NCBI GenBank assembly: GCA_947259575.1
Contig: CAMYMU010000024.1
Coordinates: 232,427-296,426, forward strand
Origin: an uncultured Ectothiorhodospiraceae bacterium
Lineage (GTDB): Bacteria; Pseudomonadota; Gammaproteobacteria; UBA6429; Thiohalophilaceae
DNA: 64,000 nt
Reading direction: 5' to 3'
Part shown: piece after piece, positions 19,140-28,925 of the stretch
Position numbering within the stretch: position 1 is the stretch's first letter
How the letters are laid out: every line of letters begins with the position of its first letter
Translations under genes and position numbers: made by a program
Notes under the pieces: model-generated
What the model was told of the DNA's origin: nothing
What the model saw: the letters and a program-made list of their open reading frames with translations, nothing else
The model's database searches: none

Positions 19140-19548
19140 GCCCTCAAGACGGCTAATACAATTTCAATTGCTGGTCCATGTGCTGGCAATTATCGCGATA
19201 AGCTTTCCTTCGTCTGTTCCACTAGCTGTTAAGCTAATTCTTTACGTCTATGTGGTTTATAGTGCAGTTCGTATTCAATACGATTATAAATCAGCTCAGA
19301 GCGAGTTGTTTGTTTGGCAGAAAACTACACAATGGGTTGAGATTGTTGAGGGAAAAGAAACGTTCTGGTCTTGTCAATCAGGTAACCTGGTATCGCCCTG
19401 GTTTGTGGTTGTTAATCTAGCCAGTGAAAATCGAAGGCGTCGTCTGTTGATAGTCAAAGATCAATGTGATGCGCAATCATTCCGACGACTTCGCGTTAAA
19501 CTGAAATACTTTCAGGGTGAGGCTGCTATGCCTACTGATGCAAGCTGA
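19096..19548 (+). CDS. YgfX-like membrane protein
   Basis: The 150-residue protein has two hydrophobic segments near residues 22-55 and a basic C-terminal part with [19 protein letters not shown] at the start. Its place after sdhE identifies it as a YgfX (CptA)-type protein, a family reported in enterobacteria to act with SdhE as a toxin-antitoxin-like pair and to affect cytoskeletal proteins; that role is not visible here. The start overlaps sdhE by 44 bases. The last 37 bases overlap the 3' end of nadB on the opposite strand. Confidence 0.72.
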   Translation: MLSNGFDTPLRLKLEPSRRLIQFQLLVHVLAIIAISFPSSVPLAVKLILYVYVVYSAVRIQYDYKSAQSELFVWQKTTQWVEIVEGKETFWSCQSGNLVSPWFVVVNLASENRRRRLLIVKDQCDAQSFRRLRVKLKYFQGEAAMPTDAS

Positions 19549-21155
19549 TGCTTGGGGGGAGTTAGAATGGTGTTGCTCGCTACTTCATCGTCATTTGTCT
19601 CAGGGTAGTCCAGCGTGTAGTGCAAGCCGCGGCTCTCTTTGCGCATTAGTGCAGATTGAATGATCAGGTTGGCAGCAACAGCAAGATTACGTAGTTCTAA
19701 CAAGTCGCTGCTTACTTTAAAGTTACCGTAGTATTCATCTATTTCATGGAGTAAGAGATTGACTCGACTCTGTGCGCGTTGCATACGCTTGTTGGTGCGG
19801 ACAATGCCGACATAGTCCCACATGAATCGACGCAGTTCATGCCAGTTATGGGTTACAACAACTTCTTCGTCGGAATCGGTTACCCGAGATTCGTCCCACT
19901 CAGGAATCTTGACGTTAAAAAAGTGTTCATCACCTGACGATTCAATATGTTCGCTCGCGGACTCTGCAAAGACAAGGCACTCTAATAAGGAATTACTCGC
20001 CATCCGATTGGCACCATGTAATCCAGTAAAGGCGACTTCACCGATGGCATAAAGGCCTGGGATGTCTGTCTTGCCGTGCAGATCAGTCATAACTCCGCCA
20101 CAGGTATAATGCGCTGCAGGCACTACCGGTATCGCTTCTTTAGTAAGATCAAAACCAAACTCGAGGCAACGGTTATAAACCGTGGGGAAATGCGTGCGAA
20201 TAAACTTTGCAGGTTTGTGACTGATATCCAATAACACATGTTCACTACCCAGTCGCTTCATTTCATGATCGATGGCACGCGCGACAATATCACGAGGTGC
20301 TAACTCTGCACGATCATCGAAATCTTTCATGAAGGGTGTGCCGTCGGGTAGTTTCAGAATCGCACCTTCACCGCGGAGGGCTTCTGTTAACAAAAAAGCC
20401 TTTGCTTGCGGATGGAACAAACAGGTTGGGTGAAACTGGTTGAATTCCATGTTGGCAATGCGGCAGCCTGCACGCCAGGCCATGGCAATACCATCGCCTG
20501 TTGCCGTGTCTGGATTGCTTGTGTAGAGGTAGACTTTACTGGCACCACCTGTCGCAAGCACGGTGTGATTTGCGTGAAACACCTTGACTGAGTCACTGTT
20601 TCGGTCGAGCACGTAAGCGCCCAGGCAGCGATTCTCGCTGTAACCCAGTTTGCCAGAGGTAATGAGATCCACAGCGTTGTGTTTTTCATATATATGGATA
20701 TTGGGATGAGCCTTCGCCTGATTTGCTAATGTCGTGGTCAGCGCTCGTCCGGTTGCATCGGCGGCATGGATAATCCGCCGGTGGCTATGTCCACCTTCCC
20801 GGGTTAAGTGAAAACCGCTCTTGGGGTGATCAGCGACCTGTCTAGTGAAGGGCACACCCCGCTCGATCAGCCAGTCTATGTTCTGTTTGCCGCGCTCGAC
20901 CACAAAAGACACGACATCTGGATCGCAAAGTCCGGCGCCGGCATCGAGCGTATCCTGGATGTGGGAGTCGATGCTATCGCTCTCGTCAATAACAGCAGCG
21001 ATGCCACCTTGTGCGTAATAACTGCTGCCTTCCTCAATAATCCCCTTTGAAATCAAAGCGATACTGTGGTTTTCGGCCAGGCGTAGGGCCAGGCTTAATC
21101 CTGCAGCTCCGCCTCCGATGAGGAGGATATCGACTTTAATTCTAGGCCTGGTCAT
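19512..21155 (-). CDS. nadB: L-aspartate oxidase
   Basis: The 547-residue FAD enzyme makes iminoaspartate, the first step of NAD synthesis. It has the N-terminal FAD motif [32 protein letters not shown], the catalytic region [14 protein letters not shown] and [13 protein letters not shown], and [13 protein letters not shown]. These follow the succinate dehydrogenase/fumarate reductase flavoprotein fold, but the extended middle segment and overall match are to NadB. It is divergent from rpoE across 259 bases, an arrangement also seen in E. coli and Pseudomonas, and its 3' end overlaps ygfX. Confidence 0.96.
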   Translation of the reverse strand: MTRPRIKVDILLIGGGAAGLSLALRLAENHSIALISKGIIEEGSSYYAQGGIAAVIDESDSIDSHIQDTLDAGAGLCDPDVVSFVVERGKQNIDWLIERGVPFTRQVADHPKSGFHLTREGGHSHRRIIHAADATGRALTTTLANQAKAHPNIHIYEKHNAVDLITSGKLGYSENRCLGAYVLDRNSDSVKVFHANHTVLATGGASKVYLYTSNPDTATGDGIAMAWRAGCRIANMEFNQFHPTCLFHPQAKAFLLTEALRGEGAILKLPDGTPFMKDFDDRAELAPRDIVARAIDHEMKRLGSEHVLLDISHKPAKFIRTHFPTVYNRCLEFGFDLTKEAIPVVPAAHYTCGGVMTDLHGKTDIPGLYAIGEVAFTGLHGANRMASNSLLECLVFAESASEHIESSGDEHFFNVKIPEWDESRVTDSDEEVVVTHNWHELRRFMWDYVGIVRTNKRMQRAQSRVNLLLHEIDEYYGNFKVSSDLLELRNLAVAANLIIQSALMRKESRGLHYTLDYPETNDDEVASNTILTPPKHQLASVGIAASP

Positions 21156-21311
21156 ATCAGTTGTTACCGTATTAATTTAGAAATCGAGTATAAATCAATG
21201 GAATTAATAGTTTTTTAACGCTTTGTATTCGTTTTACAATAGTCCTCTTTGCTAATCTCGGGACTGAGCGACTGTTGCTACTAAATTTAACCAAAATTTC
21301 CGCTACTTTGC

Positions 21312-21338
21312 GAACTCTATCTAAAGCACTTTGTCACA
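21312..21338 (+). promoter_or_regulatory. Candidate sigma-E autoregulatory promoter of rpoE
   Basis: GAACTC at 21312-21317 resembles the sigma-E -35 element (GAACTT) and TCACA at 21334-21338 resembles the -10 element, with a 16-base spacer. It lies about 75 bases upstream of the rpoE start, where self-activated promoters are usual. The match is imperfect and assigned by eye. Confidence 0.45.
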
Positions 21339-21414
21339 TAAGTATGGCACAGGTTGGTGCACGTGAGACGAGATCCCTGATTGTATTCGAGCACGGATCA
21401 GGGACGTTTAGTGA

Positions 21415-21990
21415 ATGAGTGAGCGTCAAAAAGATCAGGTTCTTGTTGAACGTGTGCAGGCAGGAGACAAACGGGCTTTCGACTTACTCGTTATCAAGTA
21501 TCAGTCGAGAGTGGTGAATGTAATCAGTCGTTACTTGCGCGATCCGGTTGAAGCACTGGATCTGGCACAAGAGGCATTCATAAAGGCATACCGTGCGCTA
21601 CCAAACTTTCGTGGAGATAGTGCGTTTTATACCTGGTTGTATCGAATTGCGATAAATACTGCCAAGAATTATCTGGTCGCACAGAGTCGGCGACCACCTG
21701 GAAGTGATATAGAGGCCGCAGACGCGGAACAGTTTGAAGGACCATCTGCATTAAAGGAAACAGCTACGCCAGAGAGCATGATGTTGAGAGACGAAATACA
21801 ACAAGTCATTTTTTCTGCGATCGAGGCTTTACCCGACGATTTACGGACCGCTATTACATTAAGAGAACTTGAAGATTTGAGTTATGAGGAAATTGCTGAG
21901 GCAATGGATTGTCCGATAGGAACAGTACGTTCGAGAATATTTCGCGCAAGGGAAGCGATAGATATAAAACTAAAGCCATTATTAGGATAG
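21415..21990 (+). CDS. rpoE: RNA polymerase sigma factor RpoE (AlgU, sigma-E)
   Basis: This 191-residue extracytoplasmic-function sigma factor controls the envelope stress response. Region 2 covers FDLLVIKYQSRVVNVISRYL and EALDLAQEAFIKAYRALPNF; region 4 holds LEDLSYEEIAEAMDCPIGTV with RSRIFRAREAID. It is very like E. coli RpoE and Pseudomonas AlgU. The downstream rseA, rseB, rseC and mucD genes form the standard operon, in which RseA (MucA) and RseB (MucB) hold the sigma factor inactive until envelope damage triggers RseA cleavage. Confidence 0.97.
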   Translation: MSERQKDQVLVERVQAGDKRAFDLLVIKYQSRVVNVISRYLRDPVEALDLAQEAFIKAYRALPNFRGDSAFYTWLYRIAINTAKNYLVAQSRRPPGSDIEAADAEQFEGPSALKETATPESMMLRDEIQQVIFSAIEALPDDLRTAITLRELEDLSYEEIAEAMDCPIGTVRSRIFRAREAIDIKLKPLLG

Positions 21991-22053
21991 TGATGGCGAC
22001 TGACATGAGAGACGTTTTTGGTACCCAAGTAGTGGTGCCCAACGAGGTGCAAG

Positions 22054-22605
22054 ATGAGAGATGAAATAAAAGAACAAATATCAGCATTAGTCGATAGTGA
22101 AGCCTATGATCAAGATATCATTGATCAGGTTAAACAGGATGATGAGTTGCGAGCAACAATGGCACGTTACAGTCTGGTTGGCGATGTGCTAAACAACCGC
22201 TACGAACCTGGCTCTCATGAGTTGGCGGCAAAGGTTAGTGAATCTCTTCATGATGAAGCCACCTTGATAACGCCTCAACAGTGGCTAAAGAAACCACGAC
22301 TAATGAAACAGACTGCAGGTATCGCCCTGGCGGCGACGGTCGCAGCGGTTGCTATTCTTGTCGTGGGTAACTTCTCGGCGACAACCAATATACAAACTAA
22401 GGTTGCGGTTGGCCCTATCACCGATAAGCCTGTTCGTATGACCTCGGCGGTACAGCGAAAACTAAATGGCTATTTGGTTAGTCATACTGAATATTCAGCA
22501 AGTAGTCAGATGAAAGGCATGTTGCCATACACACGTATTGCCAGTTTTGCGCCAGGTCAGCGCGTTGCGACACAGAATGAATCAGGAGCGACGCTTGAAG
22601 AATAA
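22054..22605 (+). CDS. rseA: Sigma-E anti-sigma factor RseA (MucA family)
   Basis: The 183-residue single-pass inner-membrane protein has an N-terminal cytoplasmic domain that binds sigma-E (EQISALVDSEAYDQDIIDQ, ARYSLVGDVLNN), a transmembrane helix at about residues 84-103 (TAGIALAATVAAVAILVVGN), and a periplasmic tail. Ribosome site GAGG lies seven bases before the ATG at 22054. The 3' end overlaps the rseB start. Regulated proteolysis by DegS- and RseP-type proteases, not encoded here, would release sigma-E. Confidence 0.93.
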   Translation: MRDEIKEQISALVDSEAYDQDIIDQVKQDDELRATMARYSLVGDVLNNRYEPGSHELAAKVSESLHDEATLITPQQWLKKPRLMKQTAGIALAATVAAVAILVVGNFSATTNIQTKVAVGPITDKPVRMTSAVQRKLNGYLVSHTEYSASSQMKGMLPYTRIASFAPGQRVATQNESGATLEE

Positions 22606-23563
22606 GTGGTTATATTTTTTTAGCGTATTGTTAATGCCCGCCGCTGTATTAGCGGACAATGGAAATGTGGAAGCGTGGCTGCAAAAAATGCATCACGCTG
22701 CGCACATGTCCAATTACACAGGTACGTTTGTTTATCAGCAAGACAGTCAAATGAGCCTGATGCGTATTATCCATGCAGCTACCAAAGATGGTGAACATGA
22801 GCGGCTTGTTTCACTGGATGATGTTGGGCGCGAGGTCATCCGAACTAAAGGCTCGGTAACTTGTATTTTGCCGGATAGTAAGTCAGTTGTAGTTGAAAAA
22901 GGTCGTCCCGAACAACAATTTCCTCCCGCTTTCCCAATGAAGATCGAAAGCCTGCAAAGTTATTACAAATTTGAGTTAATGAAACAGGAAACGGTTGCAG
23001 AGCGTACAGCACAAAAGATAGTTATCTCGCCTAAGGATCAATATCGCTACGGGCATAACTTATGGGTGGACAGTGAAACCGGACTGTTACTTAAAACACA
23101 CCTGATTGATGAAAATGGTAACTTGCTTGAACAATTCATGTTTACAGAAATTGAGTTTATGGATAATGTGCCTGAGAAGTTACTAAAGCCAAGAATTACT
23201 GGTGATACCTACACCTGGCATGAGGCAAAAAAACCTGATGTGGACATTGACGCTGAACGCGATGGTGGTAAGTGGATGGTTAGATCGCTACCTGCTGGTT
23301 TTAGAAGTGACATGAAACGCCACCACAATATGCCGAATCAAAAAGAAGTGCAGCACCTTGTGTTTACTGATGGTCTTGCTTCAGTGTCTATTTTTATAGA
23401 GAAACATCAGCCGAGCATGCCAAATCTGGTTGGTGCATCTAGTATGGGTGCGGTAAATGCATTTGGAAAGTTAGTTAAAACCCATCATGTAACCGCAGTG
23501 GGTGAGGTGCCACGTGCAACCGTACAAATGATTAGTGAGTCAGTAAGTTACCAAGCGAAATGA
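22595..23563 (+). CDS. rseB: Sigma-E regulatory protein RseB (MucB family)
   Basis: The 322-residue periplasmic protein binds RseA and senses mislocalised lipoproteins or lipopolysaccharide. A signal peptide ending near VLADNG opens the protein, followed by the LolA-like domain (MSNYTGTFVYQQDSQMSLMR, HERLVSLDDVGREVIR) and the C-terminal MucB/RseB domain. I choose TTG at 22595, six bases after AGGAG, over the upstream ATG at 22538, because TTG gives a clean signal peptide. It overlaps rseA by 11 bases and rseC by four. Confidence 0.93.
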   Translation: MKNKWLYFFSVLLMPAAVLADNGNVEAWLQKMHHAAHMSNYTGTFVYQQDSQMSLMRIIHAATKDGEHERLVSLDDVGREVIRTKGSVTCILPDSKSVVVEKGRPEQQFPPAFPMKIESLQSYYKFELMKQETVAERTAQKIVISPKDQYRYGHNLWVDSETGLLLKTHLIDENGNLLEQFMFTEIEFMDNVPEKLLKPRITGDTYTWHEAKKPDVDIDAERDGGKWMVRSLPAGFRSDMKRHHNMPNQKEVQHLVFTDGLASVSIFIEKHQPSMPNLVGASSMGAVNAFGKLVKTHHVTAVGEVPRATVQMISESVSYQAK

Positions 23564-24051
23564 TTAAGCAAACTGCAGTTGTTACCAGAGTTGAAGGCGA
23601 TGTGGCTTATGTAAAGACAGTCCGTGAATCTACCTGTGGACAGTGTGGCGTGCAAAAAGGCTGTGGTACGAGTGTTTTTTCAAAAGTCCTTGGAAACAAA
23701 TTTTCTGAACTAAAAGCTTTAAGCCCTATTCTAGTAGAAGAGGGTGATGTAGTTATACTCGGCTTGCGTGAGAGCGTTCTAATTAGTAGTGCACTAAAAA
23801 TGTATCTGTTCCCCCTGCTGATGATGTTTGCCGGTGCTCTTGTCGCAACATCCATCAGTGAGCTGTTTGATCTTGCTTTAGCCCAGGGTTGGGTGATTTT
23901 GTCGAGCTTTGCTTGGCTAGCACTCGCATTTGGGTATATCAAGCATACAAGCAGGCAACATGAAGGCGATAGCAAATATCAGCCAGTGATTTTAAGTAAA
24001 GCGACGTTATCTGAAATAAAGGCGTCGCGATTTCCGATAGAAGTTGTTTGA
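23560..24051 (+). CDS. rseC: RseC family protein (SoxR-reducing system type)
   Basis: The 163-residue inner-membrane protein has a four-cysteine cluster near the N-terminus (STCGQCGVQKGCGTSVF) and two transmembrane helices at about 85-135. RseC belongs to the sigma-E operon in many gammaproteobacteria and has been linked to the SoxR reducing system and thiamine metabolism. It starts inside the rseB stop, so it is translationally coupled. Confidence 0.9.
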   Translation: MIKQTAVVTRVEGDVAYVKTVRESTCGQCGVQKGCGTSVFSKVLGNKFSELKALSPILVEEGDVVILGLRESVLISSALKMYLFPLLMMFAGALVATSISELFDLALAQGWVILSSFAWLALAFGYIKHTSRQHEGDSKYQPVILSKATLSEIKASRFPIEVV

Positions 24052-24073
24052 TGTAATTTTGGATGGGTATTTA

Positions 24074-25501
24074 ATGCGTAATTCTATTAGAGTGAGTTGT
24101 TTGTCGGTTGCCTCATCGATTGTTGCCGCCTTATCGTTTGCCTCGGTGAGTCTGGCTGCTTCATTGCCAAACTTCACGGAGTTAGTTGAACAAGTCGGTC
24201 CTTCAGTGGTTAACATCAGCACAACTCAGAAAGTCACTCGTAGACATAATCTTCCTCCTGGGATGGAAATCCCCGAGTTGCCTGAGGACTCACCTTGGGG
24301 TGAGCTATTCAAGAAATTCTTTGGCGATGAAGGTGGTACACCTGAAGATTTTAATACTCAGTCATTGGGCTCAGGATTTATTATCGATAAGTCTGGGTAC
24401 ATCATCACAAACAATCATGTTGTCAAAGAAGCTGAAGAGATTATTGTTCGTTTGACAGATCGGCGAGAATTTAAGGCAGAGGTTGTTGGTACAGATACGC
24501 GTAGTGATGTTGCTCTACTGAAAGTGGATGCCGATGATTTGCCAGCGGTTAAATTAGGTGACTCTGATAATTTGAAAGTTGGCGAGTGGGTCTTGGCGAT
24601 CGGTTCGCCGTTTGGATTTGATAACACAGTTTCTAAAGGTATTGTTAGCCAGATCGGACGCAACCTGCCAAGTGAAAATTATGTGCCTTTTATCCAGACT
24701 GATGTACCCATCAACCCGGGTAATTCAGGCGGCCCTCTGTTTAACCTTGACGGGGAAGTTGTCGGTATAAATTCGCAAATTTACAGTCGTACCGGTGGCT
24801 TCATGGGATTGTCTTTTGCGATTCCGGTAAATGTTGCGGTTAACGTTGTAGAACAATTAAAGTCAAAAGGTAAGGTGTCACGCGGTTGGTTAGGTATTCT
24901 GATTCAGGATGTGAACAGAGAGCTAGCTGAATCATTTGGTATGAAAAAACCGATGGGTGCGGTTGTGTTAAGAATTATGGATAACTCGCCTGCATCAAAA
25001 GCAAAATTTATGGTTGGTGATGTGGTTGTTGAGTTTGATGGTAAGACCATACATCGTTCCTCAGATTTACCGATCGCGGTTGGCTCCACTCGGGTCGGCT
25101 CAAAAGTCAAAGTCAAAGTCATTCGTGAAGGCAAAAGTAAAACCTTAAAGGTCACCATTGCTGAATTACCAAGTGAAGAAGAGTTGGCTGACGTAAAACC
25201 TCAAAAGCCTTCTAAGGTAAATCGGATTGGTGCCGTGGTGAAAGACCTGAGTAGTGAGCAACGCGAAGCACTCGCTATACCCAGCGGCGGCGTGTTAGTC
25301 ACTGATCTAAAGGCTGGTCCTGCACGTGATGCCGGGATCAGACAAGGCGATGTGGTATTAAAAATTAACAATAAAGATATAAAAAATGCGGAACATTTCC
25401 GTCAACTCGTGAAGAAATTGCCTGCCGATAAATCTATGCCTATTTTGATTCAGCGGCAGTCGGCACCGATATTTCTTGTTATTAAGCTGGGGAAAAAATA
25501 A
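24074..25501 (+). CDS. mucD: Periplasmic serine protease DegP/MucD type (HtrA family)
   Basis: The 475-residue protease degrades damaged periplasmic proteins. Residues 1-29 form the signal peptide (start ATG 24074; the ORF extension upstream adds non-signal residues). The trypsin-like triad lies in ITNNHVV (His), TRSDVALLKVD (Asp) and NPGNSGGPLFN (Ser). Two PDZ domains follow (SRGWLGILIQDVNRELAESF and the C-terminal GGVLVTDLKAGPARDAGI). Its place at the end of the rpoE operon matches Pseudomonas mucD, which dampens sigma-E signalling. Confidence 0.95.
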   Translation: MRNSIRVSCLSVASSIVAALSFASVSLAASLPNFTELVEQVGPSVVNISTTQKVTRRHNLPPGMEIPELPEDSPWGELFKKFFGDEGGTPEDFNTQSLGSGFIIDKSGYIITNNHVVKEAEEIIVRLTDRREFKAEVVGTDTRSDVALLKVDADDLPAVKLGDSDNLKVGEWVLAIGSPFGFDNTVSKGIVSQIGRNLPSENYVPFIQTDVPINPGNSGGPLFNLDGEVVGINSQIYSRTGGFMGLSFAIPVNVAVNVVEQLKSKGKVSRGWLGILIQDVNRELAESFGMKKPMGAVVLRIMDNSPASKAKFMVGDVVVEFDGKTIHRSSDLPIAVGSTRVGSKVKVKVIREGKSKTLKVTIAELPSEEELADVKPQKPSKVNRIGAVVKDLSSEQREALAIPSGGVLVTDLKAGPARDAGIRQGDVVLKINNKDIKNAEHFRQLVKKLPADKSMPILIQRQSAPIFLVIKLGKK

Positions 25502-25737
25502 CTATCGAAATTGCTTTGTACATACGTGAAGGTTGTCATTTATGTGAGGCATTTATCGAAGAGCTTGCGGCGTATGATTCGAAATGGCGTGATCGGGTAA
25601 TCGTTCGCGACGTCGACAGCTCTGAAGCCTGGTTGCGCGATTACTCTGAACGTGTCCCGGCCCTGGTGATAGATGGTAAGTTGGTATGCGAGTATTTCTT
25701 CGATCCTGGCAAACTTTCTCCTTATTCCCGAGACTAA
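25498..25737 (+). CDS. Glutaredoxin-like (DUF836 type) small thiol protein, start uncertain
   Basis: The product has a thioredoxin-fold beginning ALYIREGCHLCEAFIEEL with a CxxC active-site motif and a later cis-proline region VPALVIDGKLVCEYFFD. This is the small glutaredoxin-like family often found between mucD and lepA in gammaproteobacteria. The nearest standard start is TTG at 25516, but that would cut off most of the first beta strand. Reading upstream in frame gives ITIEIALYIREG from an ATA at 25498 overlapping the mucD stop; ATC 25504 and ATT 25510 are other possible starts. A GGGGAAAAAA tract lies just upstream. The start is therefore unresolved. Confidence 0.72.
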   Translation: MTIEIALYIREGCHLCEAFIEELAAYDSKWRDRVIVRDVDSSEAWLRDYSERVPALVIDGKLVCEYFFDPGKLSPYSRD

Positions 25738-25768
25738 AAGTACGTTAAAATAGGCCGTATGTTTTATG

Positions 25769-25790
25769 AGGCGCTTGTAGCGCCTTTTTT
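25769..25790 (+). terminator. Terminator after the sigma-E operon
   Basis: AGGCGC (25769-25774) and GCGCCT (25780-25785) form a GC-rich six-base-pair stem with a five-base loop, followed by a run of six thymines ending at 25790. It separates the mucD/glutaredoxin-like genes from lepA. Confidence 0.88.
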
Positions 25791-25816
25791 CTATTCGGCA
25801 ATTTAGAGGTAAGTCC

Positions 25817-27622
25817 TTGAGCGACCTGCAACATATACGAAATTTCTCCATTATTGCTCACATTGATCACGGAAAATCTACCATCGCAGACCGGTTCATT
25901 CAGATTTGCGGTGGATTAACTGAGCGTGAAATGGCCGAGCAGGTCCTGGATTCTATGGATCTTGAGCGCGAACGCGGGATTACCATCAAAGCCCAGAGTG
26001 TAACCCTGGACTATACGGCGCCGGATGGTGAGATTTATCACCTCAATTTCATTGATACGCCAGGCCACGTCGATTTTTCCTATGAGGTCTCTCGCTCCTT
26101 GGCTGCGTGTGAGGGAGCCCTTCTGGTGGTCGATGCCTCTCAGGGGGTCGAAGCTCAGAGTGTGGCGAATTGTTATACAGCGATTGAGCAGGGGCTCGAG
26201 GTCTTACCCGTCTTGAATAAAATAGACTTGCCAGCAGCCGATCCAGACAGGGTCATCACAGAAATAGAGGAAATAATTGGGATTGAGGCTAAAGATGCCT
26301 GCCGGGTCAGCGCCAAGACTGGTATTGGTATTGAGGAACTGCTTGCCCAGCTGGTTGAGCATATCCCACCGCCTGAAGGGGACCCAGAGGCGCCTTTGAA
26401 GGCTCTTATCATCGACTCCTGGTTCGATAATTACCTGGGTGTTGTGTCTCTGATACGGGTTAAGCAGGGCACGATACGCAAGCGACAAAAGATTCAAATG
26501 ATGTCGCTGGGACGCCCGTACCAGGTTGATGCAGTGGGCATTTTTACCCCTAAAAGGGTCGAAAAACCGGAATTGTCAGCGGGAGAAGTGGGTTACCTGA
26601 TATCGGGGGTTAAGGAGATCGATGGCGCTCCGGTGGGTGACACGATTACAAGCATCGACAATCCCGCCGAAGAGGCCCTGGAAGGATTCAAGCCTATCAA
26701 ACCCCAGGTCTTTGCCGGATTGTACCCGGTGAGTAGCGATGATTACGAAGATTTACGCGAGGCCCTTTCCAAATTAAAGCTCAATGATGCTGCTCTATTC
26801 TATGAGCCCGAGGTGTCGCAAGCCCTGGGTTTCGGGTTTCGATGTGGTTTTCTTGGCATGCTGCACATGGAGATCATCCAGGAGCGCCTCGAACGGGAAT
26901 ATGATATTGAACTCATCACCACTGCGCCGACAGTAGTATTTGAACTTGAGACAAATAACGGTGAGATAATTCGGATCGATAACCCGGCTGATTTACCAGA
27001 GCCAACCTACATCAATGAAATTCGTGAACCTATCGTTGTCGCAAATATCCTAGTACCGCAAGAGTATGTTGGGAATGTGATCAGTCTCTGTGTTGAAAAA
27101 CGTGGAGTTCAAAAAGCGATGCAGTATTTAGGCAACCAGGTCTCACTTAGCTACGAGTTACCCATGAACGAAATCGTGATGGACTTTTTTGATCGTCTCA
27201 AATCAACCAGTCGCGGTTATGCCTCACTTGATTATGAATTTAGACATTTCCAGGTAGCTGATCTGGTTAAGCTGGATATTTTGATCAATGGTGATACAGT
27301 AGATGCTTTGTCTACAATTGTTCATCGTGACCAGTCACAAAGCAGAGGCAGGGAGCTTGCTGAGAAAATGAAGGAACTCATTCCAAGACAAATGTTTGAT
27401 GTGGCTATCCAGGCAGCAATCGGTGCAAAAATCATCGCCAGGACTACGGTAAAAGCTTTGCGCAAGAACGTAACTGCGAAATGTTACGGTGGTGATGTTT
27501 CACGTAAACGAAAACTATTAGAAAAACAAAAAGCAGGTAAAAGACGCATGAAACAAGTTGGGAAAGTTGAAATACCGCAAGACGCATTCCTGGCTGTTTT
27601 GAATGTGGGGAGAGAAAAATGA
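25817..27622 (+). CDS. lepA: Elongation factor 4 (LepA)
   Basis: The 601-residue translational GTPase assists ribosomes under stress. G motifs are AHIDHGKST at residues 14-22, DTPGHVDF, and [10 protein letters not shown]. The LepA-specific C-terminal domain ends [19 protein letters not shown]. Length is normal (about 600). Start is TTG at 25817, with AGAGGT about seven bases upstream. It overlaps lepB by four bases and heads the cluster lepA-lepB-rnc-era-recO-pdxJ. Confidence 0.98.
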   Translation: MSDLQHIRNFSIIAHIDHGKSTIADRFIQICGGLTEREMAEQVLDSMDLERERGITIKAQSVTLDYTAPDGEIYHLNFIDTPGHVDFSYEVSRSLAACEGALLVVDASQGVEAQSVANCYTAIEQGLEVLPVLNKIDLPAADPDRVITEIEEIIGIEAKDACRVSAKTGIGIEELLAQLVEHIPPPEGDPEAPLKALIIDSWFDNYLGVVSLIRVKQGTIRKRQKIQMMSLGRPYQVDAVGIFTPKRVEKPELSAGEVGYLISGVKEIDGAPVGDTITSIDNPAEEALEGFKPIKPQVFAGLYPVSSDDYEDLREALSKLKLNDAALFYEPEVSQALGFGFRCGFLGMLHMEIIQERLEREYDIELITTAPTVVFELETNNGEIIRIDNPADLPEPTYINEIREPIVVANILVPQEYVGNVISLCVEKRGVQKAMQYLGNQVSLSYELPMNEIVMDFFDRLKSTSRGYASLDYEFRHFQVADLVKLDILINGDTVDALSTIVHRDQSQSRGRELAEKMKELIPRQMFDVAIQAAIGAKIIARTTVKALRKNVTAKCYGGDVSRKRKLLEKQKAGKRRMKQVGKVEIPQDAFLAVLNVGREK

Positions 27623-28449
27623 ATGTAGATTTCACTGCAATATTGGCCGTATTGTCATTAGTCACCGGTACTATCTGGGCTGCGTTTGTTATATACAAAA
27701 AAGTAACAACCAAACCTTCTGCATCGGCTTCGCCAACTAAAGATGCAACGCAGGATGATTCCAAAAAAGATATAGCCGCAGGAAAAGGTAAAGAGCGCAC
27801 CGAGCCATTGCTGGTTGAGTTTTCTCGTTTTCTTTTTCCCGTGTTTATGGTTGTGCTGGTGGTTCGAGGCTTTTTGGTTGAACCTTTTCAAATCCCCTCT
27901 GGATCCATGTTGTCTACGCTTGAAGCGGGTGACTATATCCTGGTAAATAAATTTTCCTACGGTCTTCGCTCACCGTTAGGTTATTACAAACTAATCGACC
28001 TTGGTTCGCCCGAACGTGGCGATGTAATCGTGTTTCGTTATCCAGAAGATCCTCAAATCGATTACATCAAACGTGTGGTCGCTGTTCCTGGTGACAAGAT
28101 TGCCTATAAGGATAAGGTTATTTATTTAAATGACGAACCCGTGAAGGTAAAACAACTAGGCCGGTATGCTAAAGACCCCCGATATGTAGAATTGCAGGAA
28201 GAATTGGGTGAGATCACACACAACATTCTAACTGTCCCGGATGTTAATATGAGCCCACCATTCGAGGTAGTTGTGCCAGAGGACCATTATTTTGTGCTCG
28301 GCGATAATCGGGACAACAGCCGAGATAGTCGTTATTGGGGCTTTGTGCCTGATGAGAACCTGAAGGGCCGCGCTTTTATGATCTGGATGCACAAAAAACA
28401 AAACGAATGGCCGTCGCAATGGTCACGAATTGGTACTATTATTGAGTAA
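27619..28449 (+). CDS. lepB: Signal peptidase I
   Basis: The 276-residue inner-membrane enzyme removes signal peptides from exported proteins. Two N-terminal membrane segments (about residues 4-26 and 68-88) flank a charged cytoplasmic loop. The catalytic serine is Ser96 in PSGSMLSTL and the general-base lysine is Lys151 in [15 protein letters not shown]. The C-terminal [16 protein letters not shown] motif is conserved. It is translationally coupled to lepA. Confidence 0.97.
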   Translation: MNVDFTAILAVLSLVTGTIWAAFVIYKKVTTKPSASASPTKDATQDDSKKDIAAGKGKERTEPLLVEFSRFLFPVFMVVLVVRGFLVEPFQIPSGSMLSTLEAGDYILVNKFSYGLRSPLGYYKLIDLGSPERGDVIVFRYPEDPQIDYIKRVVAVPGDKIAYKDKVIYLNDEPVKVKQLGRYAKDPRYVELQEELGEITHNILTVPDVNMSPPFEVVVPEDHYFVLGDNRDNSRDSRYWGFVPDENLKGRAFMIWMHKKQNEWPSQWSRIGTIIE

Positions 28450-28550
28450 GCAGTTGATTTTAAAGCTTTCTAGCCATCGAAGACACTGAAGGGTTCAACT
28501 CAGGGTAAATCTTCAAGGCGACAGAGTAGTAGGATATTGAGGCAGACGAT

Positions 28551-28922
28551 ATGAGAAGCATGAAAAAACAAAGAGGCATGACAGCGGTTGGCTGGCTATT
28601 GGTCCTGGTATTGATTGTTGTGTTTACGATCGTGGGATTGAAATTAATTCCTATGTATATTGATACTTATAAAGTAACAGCATCACTTGAATCATTAGTA
28701 GATGATCCTAAGGCGAAAGGCAGGCCGGCTGTCGAAATTCGCAGATTATTAATGAAGCGTCTCGATATCAATATGGTCAGTGATGTCAGCGCACAAGATG
28801 TCAGTATTTCACGTACACGTGGCGGTATAATCGTTGAAGTGGACTACGAAGCAAGGCGGTCACTGTTTGGCAACCTTTTCGTGGTGGTTGTATATAACGA
28901 GTCTGTAGAAATCCCTCAATAA
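28551..28922 (+). CDS. DUF4845 protein
   Basis: The 123-residue protein opens with a basic stretch and one membrane helix (MTAVGWLLVLVLIVVFTIVG), then a small extracytoplasmic domain ending LFGNLFVVVVYNESVEIPQ. This matches the DUF4845 family, which lies between lepB and rnc in many beta- and gammaproteobacteria. The N-terminus looks somewhat like a type IV prepilin, but the usual G-F-x4-E processing site is absent. Function is unknown; membrane location is clear. Confidence 0.85.
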   Translation: MRSMKKQRGMTAVGWLLVLVLIVVFTIVGLKLIPMYIDTYKVTASLESLVDDPKAKGRPAVEIRRLLMKRLDINMVSDVSAQDVSISRTRGGIIVEVDYEARRSLFGNLFVVVVYNESVEIPQ

Positions 28923-28925
28923 CTA

